A stretch of DNA of 45,224 nucleotides from assembly GCA_002751075.1 (NCBI GenBank), contig NAOQ01000206.1, positions 32,806 to 78,029 of the forward strand, given 5' to 3'. The translations under genes and the position numbers were made by a program. The notes beneath the pieces are model-generated. The model ran no database searches, had not been told where the DNA came from, and worked only from the letters and a program-made list of their open reading frames with translations. The stretch's first letter is position 1, and each line of letters opens with the position of its first letter. This DNA comes from Ichthyophonus hoferi. Lineage: Eukaryota; Opisthokonta; Ichthyosporea; Ichthyophonida; Ichthyophonidae. Below are positions 24,501-39,500 of the stretch, in pieces.

Positions 24501-27500
24501 TAGAGTTTATATACGTGTATGTACATAATAGTACTTACCAGTACCTGAAATAACACATAAACCTTGGTGTTTAATAGCCACTGCCTACAATTATATGTTT
24601 TATGTTGTATATATGTTTGAAAAGTTCAATCTATATTAATGTCTGAGGCTTTATGCTGCGTCACAAATTGTTCATGATACCTATACCCTACTCTTTATTG
24701 TAGTAATATATTTGTAAATTGTTTGCCGTGACATGCAAACGAATACATTACTTAGATACTTGAATAACCTCATAGTAGTTCAGATTCATAACAGTTAAAT
24801 AAACAACAATTAGAGCACTATGCGTACAGAGCAATCTATTCATATATTTTGAACATACTACATATTATACAATGTAGGTAGCGGATTAGGCACCGCTTCA
24901 AGTCTTCGAATTAGTTTGGCTGGGGATTATTTTAAATAAAGAAGCATTAATTTGTGAATTTATGCCATCATTACCAACAAATGTCATTTTAATATTTGGG
25001 CGTACTATATAGGCTGGAGGTGCAGCTGCATCTGGAAATGGATTCGTTGTGTCCAGCAACAGTCTTTATTTTGGCAACTCAGCCAAGGTGAGTGCCAGTC
25101 ATTTTATGCATATCTATTACATTATGAGTCATACCCTCTATAGACAGATCTTATGTCTTTCACTTGTGTGACAGCCTATTGTATGAGGTCAGGGCTGAGT
25201 CAGAAAATTAAATTTGGTTGTTTCAATTGAAAAGTAGCAAAGCAAGTTGTTGGAGCACATAGTCAATAGACGCGATCTATTTTTTTCCTGATTTGGAGAG
25301 ACAATCAAACAAAAAAGAACATAAGATGACACATAGAGATATATACCGAGAGAATCAAGAAAACAGTAATATAGTGTGAGGCAGAGAAGTTACACCAGTA
25401 CTATATACAATCATAACCGCAAAGAATGAGATGTATCCCTGTGAGGGGAAGGCCAATATATAGTTCATATATCTATCCATATTTGTACACATACAGCACG
25501 TGTTGAAACCCTAATTTCAGCATATAATAAGTATGCTCATGTGAGATGGGGGGTGGGGGGTTCAGCTGAAAGGCGGCGCCCTGGCTGCCGTTCATTCCTA
25601 TGTATCATGTAGATCATGCAATATTACCGAAAACGCTGTTAATACCAAGGTAATATGGAGTAGATATAACCCTTTGTAAATAAATTCTTTATCATTCCAG
25701 TATTTTTTCTTTCAAAAATGTTTGCATTTTGTTTGGCATATCATTCCTTTGCTGTATATAATTTTTATTAAGTGTTTTTTTTTTGCAATTAATAAATATG
25801 CATAAATCCAGATATTGTCAGCTTTATTATTGGAATGTCTCACTCTTTAATCGTATATCTTAATTCCCTTCTATCTTTTCTTCTTCTTTTTTTTTCTTCT
25901 TTTTTTTTCTTTTTCTATTTATCTTTTTATACTATTTATACAATGATCTTATGCACGTATAGCGTATATTTTCTTTTTTCCGGAACCATTTCTAGATACC
26001 TTTAATATAATACAATTATTATGCTTAATATTTTACTTAATTTCCACATTCTTGGTGACACTATCAAACATATTTTTCCCTGATATTTATATGAGCCCTT
26101 ATTGCTTCATATCACATTCCCTAGTTGTTATGAAAATACGGGCACAAGTGCTACCTCTCAAATTAATCAGTTGTAAACACAACACTAACCCACGATGTTA
26201 TTATACAAAGTCCGGCAAGGGAGGGGGAATTTATGCGGCACTGTCTATAAATCTTACTACGTCTTCAGTGACTTGCAATCAGGCTTCCAGTGTAATATTT
26301 CCTTTACCGTCTGTCCAGTTGTTACCAGTTGGAGGATATCATGGTTTTTGCATAATTCAAACATTCATAAGCAGAGGAGGGGCCGCCAGAACAGCTCAAA
26401 CATAAGAGAGGATAAACTCATACATATAAAGACATACATCTAGCAATAGAGAAACATAAATTATCCATTACCAAAATGGTTATATGGAGAGAGTGGGGTT
26501 GGTTAAAAAATGTCAAAGAATATGCAGTAGATATGTATTGTTACAAGATTTTACAAAATATGTTTTAGGGAAAGCAATAAGGAAAACAGAAGGAAGTGAA
26601 AGAAAATAATACATTATGTATATACGGTTTAAAAGAGAGAGGAAGTGAGATAAGGATGCCTTAATTACATCACCTTTTAAAATGTTTTTATTTGCTATAA
26701 TACTTGTATCACATAAATACAAGACACAAGTAACAATATGGTCTCCAATAGGGCGCCGGGTTTTATTTAGAAGGCCTTCGTCATTACACAGACCACGAAA
26801 TGAAAACATTCTCAAACAATGCAGCTGTAAGTCTACTTAATTAACGTACTATTAAGTTGATCTACGTAGTATATATAAACCACAGCGTCCTAAATATGCA
26901 TATTTAAAGAAAAAACATTTGCATGTCTATCTGCTAATATAAATTTAGATCTTATTACACAACTGTAAATATACATTCATTTATTCCCCTTTATGTATAT
27001 AATGCAATGTGTATACATAATTATTTTCTCTATATTTTAAGTATATCAATACTTATCTTTTTTTTTCTACTGGAGCATGAGCATATATATATTAATAAAT
27101 ACGTACTTGTCTTTTCACACATATATACCGAAATAAAGAGGAACACAAACACACACAGAGATGCAAATATGTGCATATTTTTGCAAACTATCTTGATTTT
27201 TTATTTTTTATGCTCTCTATTTTTCTATATCAAGTACCCCACAATAAATTCATTATGATTGTTTATAGCTGAAACTTCGACGAATAAGCACTAATGTACA
27301 GAAGAGATTTAACCTAATTATAAAAATAATACCTTGTCATTTGCAATAGCTTCATCTGCATTATATTTTTATTTTCTTAGCTTTAAAGGTTGAGTGGCAT
27401 AACCAATTCACAAGTTCTTTATAATGTATATTGGCTTTATACCTTTTTATTTCAATATTTTACTTACATATAAATATAAGGATATAAATGATGTATTACC

Positions 27501-30500
27501 TTTTTATTATTCACTTACATTAGGCCTATATTTTACAGATTACATGCCCTGATTATGCTGCTGGCAATGAACTCTTGTGTATTATGGAAAGTATGTAGTA
27601 TGCAGCAAATCTATTTTTTTTCTTTCTCTATTTGAATTTTTTTCTATATAAAGTGAGATATATGTTTTTCAAAGTACGAGATAAATGCATTTATTTATAA
27701 TCTGATAGTAATATCCGGGTTTAGTTATTAGAGACCGGGACCAAGAATAAGGTTGGTATGCTTTAATTGTTCAAGCATAGGCCAGCGTGCTATTAGCTGC
27801 ATACGAATATTATTTGTATATTTATTCTGTAAACTAGTTATGTACTGATGCGTATCTTATAGTGTTGTAAGCTCCATTGCATTATTTGACATCTTAGTGT
27901 AAATGGTTTAACTCTAATGCAACCATGATTTATACGCTATTAATACCATTATAAGTGACCGAGAATGTTAATGTGTACACTATGACAGTATGATGCAAAG
28001 TGTGCTAATAGGGTATGGGTTTTAATGATCTAAAGGTCACCGTCTAATCAATATTCGTTCAGGCTTGAGTATGGTTAACGCGAATTTGTGGGCTTATTTT
28101 TATGTATACATCTATTTTATAAATAGTGTGAGTATGTCTACATATATTTTTACATGTTTCATCAGTGTCTACGGTTATAAAAATATAATCGCGCAGAGTC
28201 AAATATCTAATTTGAATGGACCCATGTCTGCATTATAACAGGTCCTATAAACACATGTGAATGCTCCTGGTCTCGCCGATATGTGACTACGAGGTGTGGT
28301 AAGGTGGGAACATGTGCAAGCCACCCCAAAACAGGAGAAATAAGTTGTATTTGCAACAATGGATTTTTTTACAACGGTACCAACTGTCAAGGTATGTTTG
28401 TAAACCATCTATTGTGTTTTTAGCAAGAGAAAGATAACAAAAATTGATGAAGAATGTGTAGAATAAAATAAATAAAGGTATAAATATTGGGAATAAATGG
28501 GAACGCAGCTATGATGACAAATATTTATGTATACTTAATTTAAACATTAAAAAGGGAATATATATATATAAGATGATGCTTTCTACAATTTTAATTTTAT
28601 ATTGAAAAATAAAAATGACTACAGAAGAAAAGACATAACAAGCGGCATTTGGTTTCCCTAAGGGTTTAACACGCCGCGAGGAAAAAGAAAATTGGAGCCA
28701 AAACGAAAAAACAAAAAAAAAACAAAAAAGCAAAGACATGGCATATTTAGAGATACATGAAATCAATTATTATGTCTGTCTGTTGGGCTGTACGGGGTGT
28801 TTTATTTGTTTTATGCATATTTAATTGTAATTGTTTATATAACTGTTTCATGTACTGTACATGGTGTCTATATAGTTTCTTATGTGTGTATGTACTATAA
28901 CATGTGTTTATCTGTACAGGTATTTACATGTGACTGTGTTTTATATGAATAGACACTATTTTATGGGATTTGGTTTGTAAATGATTAGCTATTCCTGTGT
29001 TGACCTACGTATATATGTACACATTTACATATGTGTGTATACAGATTTTTAAAGATTTTAACTCAGATGTAAAGTATGTAATGATATATACCACTATAAA
29101 GGCATATGATATTCTGCGTGTATTTGTAAGGATGTATATACTCGTTCATCATTTATCATAATGATATGAATTTAAGTATGTATATTTGTATACGAGGGTA
29201 TTTATACTAGAATTAATTTGTATATCTGTAATTACTTTTATGAGATTTGATGTATGAGGTTGTGCGTGACTGATTCGGTTTATGCGCACGAGCTTATGTA
29301 AGGGTAGCTACTTCATAATTTTTTTAATAATTTTTAGGATATATTTTTGCATACGTTTACTTATTGGAGAAAAAAATTCTTATGGTTGTGAAAGTTGAAA
29401 GTAAGATTAGTTAACCTCAAATAAAATGACTTAAAAACTCACGAAGAATGCACACTACTATTTTACATATTATTTCATTACGGCAGAGAAAGCAAATAGA
29501 AATAAATGTTGCTGAAAACCTCTTACTATCTCGTCTATTCGTACTATTATTCCCACATATGTTGACGCTAATGTAATTGTAGGAGTTTCGTTCTGTAATA
29601 ATCCGTTGAGTTTAAGATTTATTTATTACTCAGCATGCTCTACGTGTGGCAGCCATCCGACAGTGGAGGAGTGTACGGCCAACACTGACCGTGTTTGTTT
29701 CTGCCCAATTGGAAAAACGGGAAATAACTGCTCTTTTGGTAACAGTTTGCTCTTATAGTTAGCCACATTCTTATAATTGCCTGTACGAGTTTCATGGTGT
29801 GATTTGAGAATAACAAGAAAATAAAAGCAGGGCTTAACACCTAGGTATTACTACTTTATTACCCAGCGTATCTACATAATTATTTTTACTATCATACAAT
29901 AAAATATAACCAGGGGCATATACCCCATGTCTATACAGATATTAGTATTCATATACATACAATGAGGCACAGATACAAACTGAGCACTAATACATGCATA
30001 TTTATTGACACCAATACACTACTGTCACAATACTATAGTTACGTATCTATATTGATATGTGGATATATTTATACTGGGCTACTAATACATGAAACTCTAA
30101 ATTCTCATTTATTCACAGACTGCCAAGCACCTCCGAATTCGTTTTCGGCTAATCCAAATGAGGGCTGCAAATTTGATCAATTTGATTATTCTGCCGGGGT
30201 AAAGGCCTTAGAATGTGTTAAGGGATATTTTCTCACAAAGGAAAAAACATGTGAAGGTCAGCTACTGCTTGCAGCATACTATTTTTACCTCATTAACTTT
30301 GTGTGATTTTTCATATCCAAGGCTTGCCTTTTGTTGTGGGTTCCCTTATAATATTAATCTTTTATGTACGCCTGTTCCTTGTTTTCTACGTCTTTAGTTA
30401 TATCTATCTCTTCTCATCTCGTTTCTTTTTTATTTTATTTGTTTAGTTATCTTACAAATGCCATATTGCATTTTTATTTATTTATATATCTTTCTCAGGG

Positions 30501-33500
30501 ACTCTACCCATAATTATGTGTCTTGCCAATTGTTTTATTTTTTTTTAAAACAATCTACTAAATGTTTCTTATATTCCTCAGCAATATATATATTTGGCAT
30601 ATTATTAATATATCTTCAGATTTATAAACTCCATTTGACATTTCGCTCTTCTGCATATTAAAATGAAATCATTGTAGTACCAAAATAACGTAATAATCTA
30701 ATAGATATCCAAATAATATGTAGAATGTAGTACATGTGGGGAGGACGGCCAAACAATAAGTGCCTGTAGCGGAAAACATGATACTTTATGCAAGTGCCCC
30801 AGAGGACAGACTGGAGACAAGTGTACCTCTCAATGTACTTCCCCAATAGGCTGTGATGGTGTGCAGCTGTCAACGTATGTTTTTCTAATTTCTGTTTTTG
30901 TTTCTCTTTAGTCTACCTATTAATTACATCTTTTGATATGTATTTATGTACGGCATTGGCCAGTTTTATCTTTAATATTTCATTTATAAGACTATTATTA
31001 TATTTGCTTCTATACTTTAATATATTTAATAATGGACTTACACAAAAAATTGCTTTAACTAAGCATGATATGCAAAGTTTTTAATATCTGTCTATTATGA
31101 AGGAGTGGATATGAAAACAGCTATACACCTTGTTCCTTTTGTGCATCCCGAGTTCTTTCATTCTCTTTTAACCCGGGTTACCTAGTTATGAGTGCCCTTT
31201 GTTTTTACTGTTTTATCTAAATTTGTAAGATAAGAATATGTAGTAAATATGAGTTTTACCTACAGACTGTTAACTTTTTATATAAAGTTTGTATCTATTT
31301 GTGTGACTGTCAAAATTAGGCCAATTTACCCCACTATTGTATAAACACAGTTTTATACAAAAAATTCCAACACAAAGCTTATAACCATACTCATATTTAG
31401 TTTTGAACATACATTTACAATTATCACTATCATACATGCCAGTCTCCATCTATGCCATTTTGACAAAACCACAACCAGCCTTGGGGTGGTGTGCTATACT
31501 TGCAAGGAGGATTATTTTCTTAATAACAACACTCTACAGTGTCAGGGTATATTCTTGTTCTTTTGTTAGGCTATACGTTTTTTTCTTCATTTTTATGGTT
31601 TCCGCAAAACAATCAAAGTATATACCTGTACAAATACACTATTGCCTATACGCAGATTTTGATATATATATGCATGCATATCTATATCAGCATCTAAGTA
31701 TATATATACAGAAATATGCATACGTATACGTATACATACGAATACAGACCCATGAATATATATTAAAAAATGTGTAAAATAATGTACCCCAACACATCAA
31801 TGCAGATACAAATAGGAACATTTATACGCATATGAACATAAACAGCTTTAACAAAAATAATTGGGGCAGATTGCTGCATAATATTTTCCATTTTTGACTT
31901 AATATTTCTCATTATGCGCTCCTATTCTACTCCATCTTTTACAAGGATGTTTTATTATAAATAAGAGCTTTTCATTCTTTCAACTTTGCAGTTGGCCGTT
32001 ATATATACCAATATGTTAGCCCTTTGCAAAGTGCATGCTTACACGCATATATGATTTGTCCCTCTTTTCCTATATATAATCAGAGGTCACAACCTGCAAG
32101 AAAGGCAAGCAGTATCAGATCGTAGATAAAACCAGTAATACTGACAGACAATGCGCAACCATGACTGAATGTTTAGACGAAGAATATCAATATTCTTCTC
32201 CAACAGCCAATAATGACCGAGTGTGCAAACCATGTTCGCAATCTAGTTGGTGAGTTTAATGTATAGGGTTGGATAATTCAAAGTATGAAAATGTTAATTG
32301 TTTTTAATGGGATGTAAGGAAATGGTAAAGGTTAAAAAAATAAAATGGAAGTGAGAAAATATTCAAAGGTGAACAAACAACTAATCAAATAAACACGCAC
32401 ACACCGACCGAACCCCTATTTTCCCTGCATACACATATCTGCATTTCCGTACCTGCTCATATTTAAGTGAATACGACCTTAAAGAAAAGTATAAGTGATA
32501 ATTAAAAACAAAAATAATATGTATTTGTAAACAGACATATCTTTTTGACAGAATAGTAAATAAGAAATAGAACATAAAATTAAGAAGAACAATTAATGGC
32601 AAAGGAATAAAGTCTAATAAATAAAAGGAAAAGGAGCGAGAATTTAAGGAGATGACGTAATTATACCAAAGTATTGATTACAGTTGGTTTACCGTACAAA
32701 ATTTGTAATTATAGTGTTGGTAGAGAAGAATAATGAATGGAGAATAACGAAATAGAGCATGGTGGATACAAACCAGTGTAGGGTTTGAATGAAGACCCAT
32801 TGTTTAAAAAATCATGCAAGGATACATATAGTATTGGGTAATTGCACAATCTATTTCCTGTTTCTTATTTATTTCTGTATATTTCTGTCATGTCACTCTC
32901 ATTGTACAGCTAATTTACTGATGTGAATGATTACATTGCTTTCTATGCATTGGTTTAATGTGTACACTAATAATTGTTTTTATGTCTCTACAGATCTAGA
33001 AAACAATTAATAATAACTGTTTGAATATATGCAGGTGCAGCAATGTCAAATCGAAATGCAATGCCACTGCAGATCAGATTTGTAGTTCATGTGTCCCTGG
33101 AAGGGTTGGCCAAGGGTGCTCCGCACACTGTAATACTTGATTATCTTTTATACCCCAACATCAAACACAGAAATAGAGAAATATGCATAAAAACATACAA
33201 AAAATACCTAGACACACGCAAAAAATATCTCCACAGAAATGCATGTATGCAGTGTGCTATATTCCCATACGTATATATGAATTTATATACACAATTACCC
33301 CTTATATAAAATCCATACACATTTGTTTAAATTGGTTTAATATACACATGACACAACAGAAAAAATAATATTAATAAGCTTAAAGATGCGATAAAATCCA
33401 GAGTAAAAGGGAGCAAGGGGAAAAAAAGAGCCTAAAGTTATGCTATCTCTTAACATCGTATTGATGTTTCCGTAGTAAAGGGTATGGACTAAAGATAAAT

Positions 33501-36500
33501 ATTTTATTAACCGATTAGCCATTTTGATTCTTATAATTCTCACTTCTGCGTTTATTTTTTACTATTATAATGCCACACATCCTCTTTTCCTCTTGGATCT
33601 CTCTGTCTTTTCAGCATTATTTTGTTTTCACTTTTTTATTTTTCTTATACTTACCTTTTCAGTGGTAGAAATTGTGACTACCTATGATTGTAAAAAATTC
33701 GCCGATGAGGATGCCAACCAATTAGCCTCTCAAATTAGTACGGCCGCCGATGTCTCGCATGATGGTACCATTACACACCTTGTTTTGACTTTTTCCTTGT
33801 CTATTTTATCTTTAGCTCACTTTACCCAATTATCAAATCCTTCAGTATGTAGTAAAATAACATTCCATTTTATTCTATTTTTTTTTTTAAGATTCTTTGT
33901 TATTTATCAAATTCTTATTCTTTGAGTTTATCACATATCATTTTGTTCTTGTTCTTGGGTTTATTCTTAATTTTCTTCTGCTTTTTTCATAAATAATATT
34001 GAACTTAATGTGTTCATTCTTGTTCACTTTATTTTTTTTTCGCATCTGAAAAGCGTTTAGGCTTTCAATTCTGTAGATCATTTAATCATATGTTTATCCA
34101 AAACTCTTGTGCAGATAGCTACATTTATAAAAACGCACTGACATACACATACGTGTAGAGGTCTACGCTTTGGGGTATAGGTGCGGTTCTACAGTGATTG
34201 AGATGGCAATGACTGCATTGGCAATTGACAATATTATTAATTATGGTATGCCTATAGAATAACATCTATTTAAGCATATATCCTCACGGATATATCTTTA
34301 AGAAAAGCACATATAATTTTATGTAGTGTATTGGGCATTTAATATTGACTTGATTATCCATATATATATGTGTATATATAGGTTAGAATCTATAACAATA
34401 ATGAATATTAGTTTATTGTATTATGTCGGCTATTCACACTAATTTTTATCACTAATATAATTAGTAAAGTTCATATTAGGTGGTTACATTGAATCTTTTT
34501 TTTCGCTTTATATTCTTTCTTTATCGTCTATGCAATCATTCAATCCCATGCCAAAAATGCAAAATACACACGATTGCTTATTAGCTTTGCCCAGTTTGTT
34601 CTTGAAAACATGCTTATTCCTTTAAGAATTATGTTATCTTAACGACGTTTATTTCCCTGAATCAACTTTTGTTTTAATATTGATATTTAGTTTTACACTG
34701 ATACAGAAATGTTGTACATATATACACGTATAATTATTATTCTTACTCTAAAAACATATACAAATATGCCCTCAAAGACCCATACACATAGGAATGTATA
34801 TTTTAAGCACCACATTTAAATAGAACCCCTATATTAACTAGATTCTATATATACCATTATTTATATACACCCCTCTCTCCCCCAGCGAAAAAACGTCTAC
34901 CCTCTGATGTGTTGAGTCTAAAGGCATATGGCCAGCCTATAGTAGTTGTTAATGAGCCCATTAGTACAGGAATTGGTACCGGGGGTGTTGTGGGAATCAT
35001 TATAGGCACTGTGGCCATCGTGGCCATCATGATGGGTGGAGGGTTTGCTGTGTATAACAGGAGGGCTAAAAAACGGTTAGTGGAGCGTAAATAGGAAAAA
35101 GAATAGTGTACTATGTAAATAGATGTGATAGTTGATACAAGGGGTATAAGACAGTTCATGACATAGGTAGATGAATTATAAGCAATAACTACACATAATA
35201 TGATACCGGAGTAATCTTTGTGTACTTTGGGTTTTAAAAACACGTGCACATGCATATAAACACATATCCTCCTTTTACTATTCTTTTACTTACTGTTTTG
35301 CTTGCTTGTCTGAGCCTTTATCGTATATATCAATCAATCATGCATATGTTTACCTATAATTTGACTAGTTAATTATATATATATACCAAATTATTTATTT
35401 TTTCATCAACACGCTTGCTCCTTTATGCAATTGCCGGCTAACTCAACATATGCACACATGCAGGGCTGCGAAAAAGCAGGATATTGACTGGCTTGTATCA
35501 GAAATCCAAAAGAAGTACCGATGGACAGATGCAAATAGTGCTGACGCTGCTGCCAAACTTTCATTAGTCGGTAGCCACGTCGGATGGCTACCAAGGTCCC
35601 ACTTCATGATTTTAGAAGTTTTAGGGAAGGGTGCATTTGGGCAAGTATCTAGAGGTCCGTGATGTCTATGTATCTTTATATAAGTATATTTTATTTTACA
35701 GGCATTTTCATATAACTAAATATTTATTTTATATCAATATATGATAGCATTTTCTTTAATTGTTATAAATTGGAATTTACATACCTATCATTTTTTTCTA
35801 TTTCCACACAATTCTACCCTTTCTAGACTTGTACATGTTTATTTTTTCCGTTTACCTAATGGGTGTATAGAAATAATAAATAAATACCTAAGCGGGGTAA
35901 TTGTCTCACAACGCTATGATATACATATTAACTCATGATTATATATGTACATATAACTAAACAAAGTTTTTGTCTTGTCAATACTGCTTAACTTAAACTT
36001 TGATAGAAACATGAAAGCAATATATTTACTCTTTTCCAAAACATTTCTACTATTTTTTCTTTGCTCATTAATTAATTACTCGTATTTACCCTTTTTGCAA
36101 ATTTTCTATTTCCTTCACCCCTAACCTCTATCAAAATCTACCTATCCGTTTCTTATATCTTGAATTTTTCTATCCTCAGGAGTGGTGTTTGTAGAGGGAT
36201 CAGCCGTAGTATGTGCTATCAAGCAAATGCTTCCAGGAGACGGGACAATGGATTTTGTAAAAGCTTCCGAAGATTTCCTAAGAGAAGCTGTAAGTTGTGT
36301 AAATGTTTTGAGTTATTGATTGTTTACAATAGCACAACCCCCATATATTATGGATATGCTTGTCATTGGACTACATTCTTTCTGCATTTGTTTTTCTTTT
36401 TTATTTGGGTTCTTATATTTATGCCCTCTTTGTTTCTCTATACATATTTTCCTCGTCTGATTGTTTTGTTAAATGCATATATGCACATTATTATTCTTTT

Positions 36501-39500
36501 GTGGTCTACCTTCCTACGACTATTTTGTATTGCCCCATTTACCCCATTTCCGACTTACATAACTTCTTACATTTTTTATCGCCAATATTCATTGTGTTTT
36601 TCCTGTTAGATATTCATCTTGCTCTTTCCCCAACCCCATACACATATTTTGTTTTTTTGTCCTCTCCCTCCACGCTTTTTATTGATTTTATTTTTATTTT
36701 TCATATTTTCCCATCACTCCTCCCCTTCCCACAGGAGATTCTTAAGGAGTTAGACCATCCCAATATTGTTTCAATGATTGGTGTATCGATGGACAAACCA
36801 GATGAAAAGGACACGGAAGCTGCCCCTATGGGATCTGTTTACATGCTATTGGAGTACTGTGATTTAGGCGACCTCAAATCATTTTTGTACGTTGTATGGA
36901 CGTTTCGGAAATAAACAATTCCAGTCCTGATGTGTATATAAACATATATTTAGAATATCGTTTTTGTAATATGGGATATTAGCGTGTGCAATGATATAAA
37001 TATATGAGTATGAGTTTGCATATTTTCCGCCTTCCCTTTAGCATATTAATAGTTTCAAATATGCACCTATGTTATATCAGACACGTACAAATAAGAATGT
37101 TGTGATCTTGTCAAAACAGGAAAAGTCAAGGGACTAAGGTAGTAGGCAGGTTAATCTACACATAAGAATATACCTACTTGTAAATTAAGCATCAAGACGT
37201 ACAATAGTGAAAAATAAGAAAACAGAGGAAGGTCCAGAAGGAACCAAACAAGGACAAGATTTGTTTTTATTTCGCCGCCTTTCTATCCACTTATAATTCC
37301 CCATTCTATCCCTAGGCAACAGAAAGTGAGACGCGACGACTACGTGAGTCTTGGAATGAGGTTGTGGTTCTGCCAAGAGGTGGCTAATGGATTGGCATAC
37401 TTGGCTACCGTTCCACTGGTCCATCGCGATATAGCATGCCGTAATGTTCTGTTGCGTCCGGCATTAAATAGTAATGGTAAGGATCTCCTGATCAATATAT
37501 ATCTTTGGGTGTTGTGGGGTGGAGTGGAAGGGGCAAAGAGAAAGGCACGGATCAGTTAAATAGATCAATGTAACTAAAGGTCAAGAAGTACAGGATTTCT
37601 CATGCAAAAATAAATATAAATTTATGCTAAAATAAACCAATTATATATGTATATATATGTTCATACACAAAAAAAAACAATATATACACCCCTCTGTTTG
37701 TAGAGTTTCTTGCAATAAAAATTATTCGTATTGACTTACCAGATCTTTTAAAGCATAACTGTGCTTGTGTATATGAAAATAAAAACATTTTGACACATCT
37801 ACACACAAAAGCGCAGGTTGTCCTTACATATTTTATGCATTCAAAAATATAGTAATACTTAACACATATTGTATAGCAGCATAATAATTTACGGAGCTAT
37901 AATGAAGAAAATATAGCATAGCAAGCTTTAAAATAGAAGCAAAGCGTTTTACATGCATTACATATATATTTATATTACCTCCCATTTCCCCTATAATCAC
38001 TCTATGATAAAGTTTTTTACAACTATACGTTAGCGCACAAATACGTATTAACATACGAACATTATGTTCTGCATTCCTAGATTTTCCGGTGGTTAAGATC
38101 TCAGATATGGGTCTGGCCCGTCTGACAGTTCAAGAAAGCAATTATGTTAAACAAAGTGAAGGAGGTGAGTGCTGTGCTCCTGTGTTTAGTTTATTTTTTC
38201 TGGCTTTTAATTTGCACGCACTGCACGTCCACATGACGCTTATTCTCTAATCCATATACATCTTTTTTTCCTACTCTTTTCATGTGTGGGTAGATGTTTA
38301 TTGCCTATAATGGCATGTTCATATTACAATTGCTTATTGGAGTTTACTTAAACAAATATTAGTGTCTCTACACAACCTAATTTACATTTAAATTTTTTCG
38401 GTCATTTAGGATATTAACTACAACTACCATTTGAGTTCTAAATTTACACATAAATATATGCCACAATTGGTGTACAATCATATTTTGTCAAGGAGAGGAG
38501 TCACGAGCAAGTGCAAGGATATATATCATTACATGCTTCCACAATACACACATCTTCGTTCCTATTATAACCAAAATACTTACAACGTGCACGTATACGC
38601 TTGTATATTATATATGTTCTACAAATACAAATAATTACCCACAAATATTATATATCTTTTCCTTTTCACATACACGTATACATAAAGGTATTCTGCCCGT
38701 GCGTTGGATGGCGCCAGAGACGTTGATGAGCTCAGGAGTATATTCGGAGGCCAGTGATGCGTGGTCCTACGCCGTATGTGTTTGGGAGATCTTTTCGGAT
38801 GGGGCCATTCCTTACGAATTCTGTGATGTATGTTGCCTCCATATCTTCTACAACATATAGAATTTTATTTTTATGTTTTTGTGATACAGTCGCTTTGATG
38901 TATACCACAGGGTATCTTCTTACATAGGTTGGGAGGCGTCAGATTTGATTTTCTATTTTTAATTATCAAAATGATTACTTTGAAATAGTATGATTTTGCT
39001 ACAACATATTACAATCACTTGCAAGCACTAATCGCGTTATTTTTTGGCATCGAATGAATAAAAATTGAAGTACTTCAGAGGTGTCTTTTTGTTTTTAGAA
39101 AAGATAGTAGTATAGTATTATAAGATGATTTAAATACAGCCTGTGTGCTCCGTATGTGTTGCTACGTGGCTACCATTTACAAATGCAAGAAACAATGCTA
39201 AAAATTAAGTATTCAGACCTTGTTAGAGAAACCATTGTTTTTCTTCTCTTATACACATTACCCAGGCTGAATTTATAAAGGTTTGATTGTGTCATATGCT
39301 ATTCTACACAGAACTCCAAGTTTTTGGCTATTCAAAGATATGCTGTCATGCGTCTCAACAAGCCTGCCAGCTGCCCTGATGTAAATTATCAAGTCTTCTG
39401 CGTTTTAATTTTTGCCATATATATTGATTGTTTCTTTCTTCCCATTTGGTAAAACCTCTTCAACATCAATGGCGCCAAGATAGATTTCTAGTTTTTGTTT

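Noticed and set aside
16562-26826. Bacterial (chlamydial) contamination as the source of the Pmp-like repeats
   Set aside because: The repeats are split by many GT-AG introns and run in phase into eukaryotic EGF and kinase exons, so they belong to the host gene. Ancient transfer remains untested.
34857-35255. Minus-strand 132-codon open frame over the TM exon
   Set aside because: Antisense shadow of the RTK transmembrane exon; no motifs and no splice-linked partners.
36160-36914. Long plus-strand open frames between kinase exons 33 and 34
   Set aside because: Pyrimidine-rich intron read-through; only 36180-36289 and 36735-36886 are coding, and each only in its own phase.
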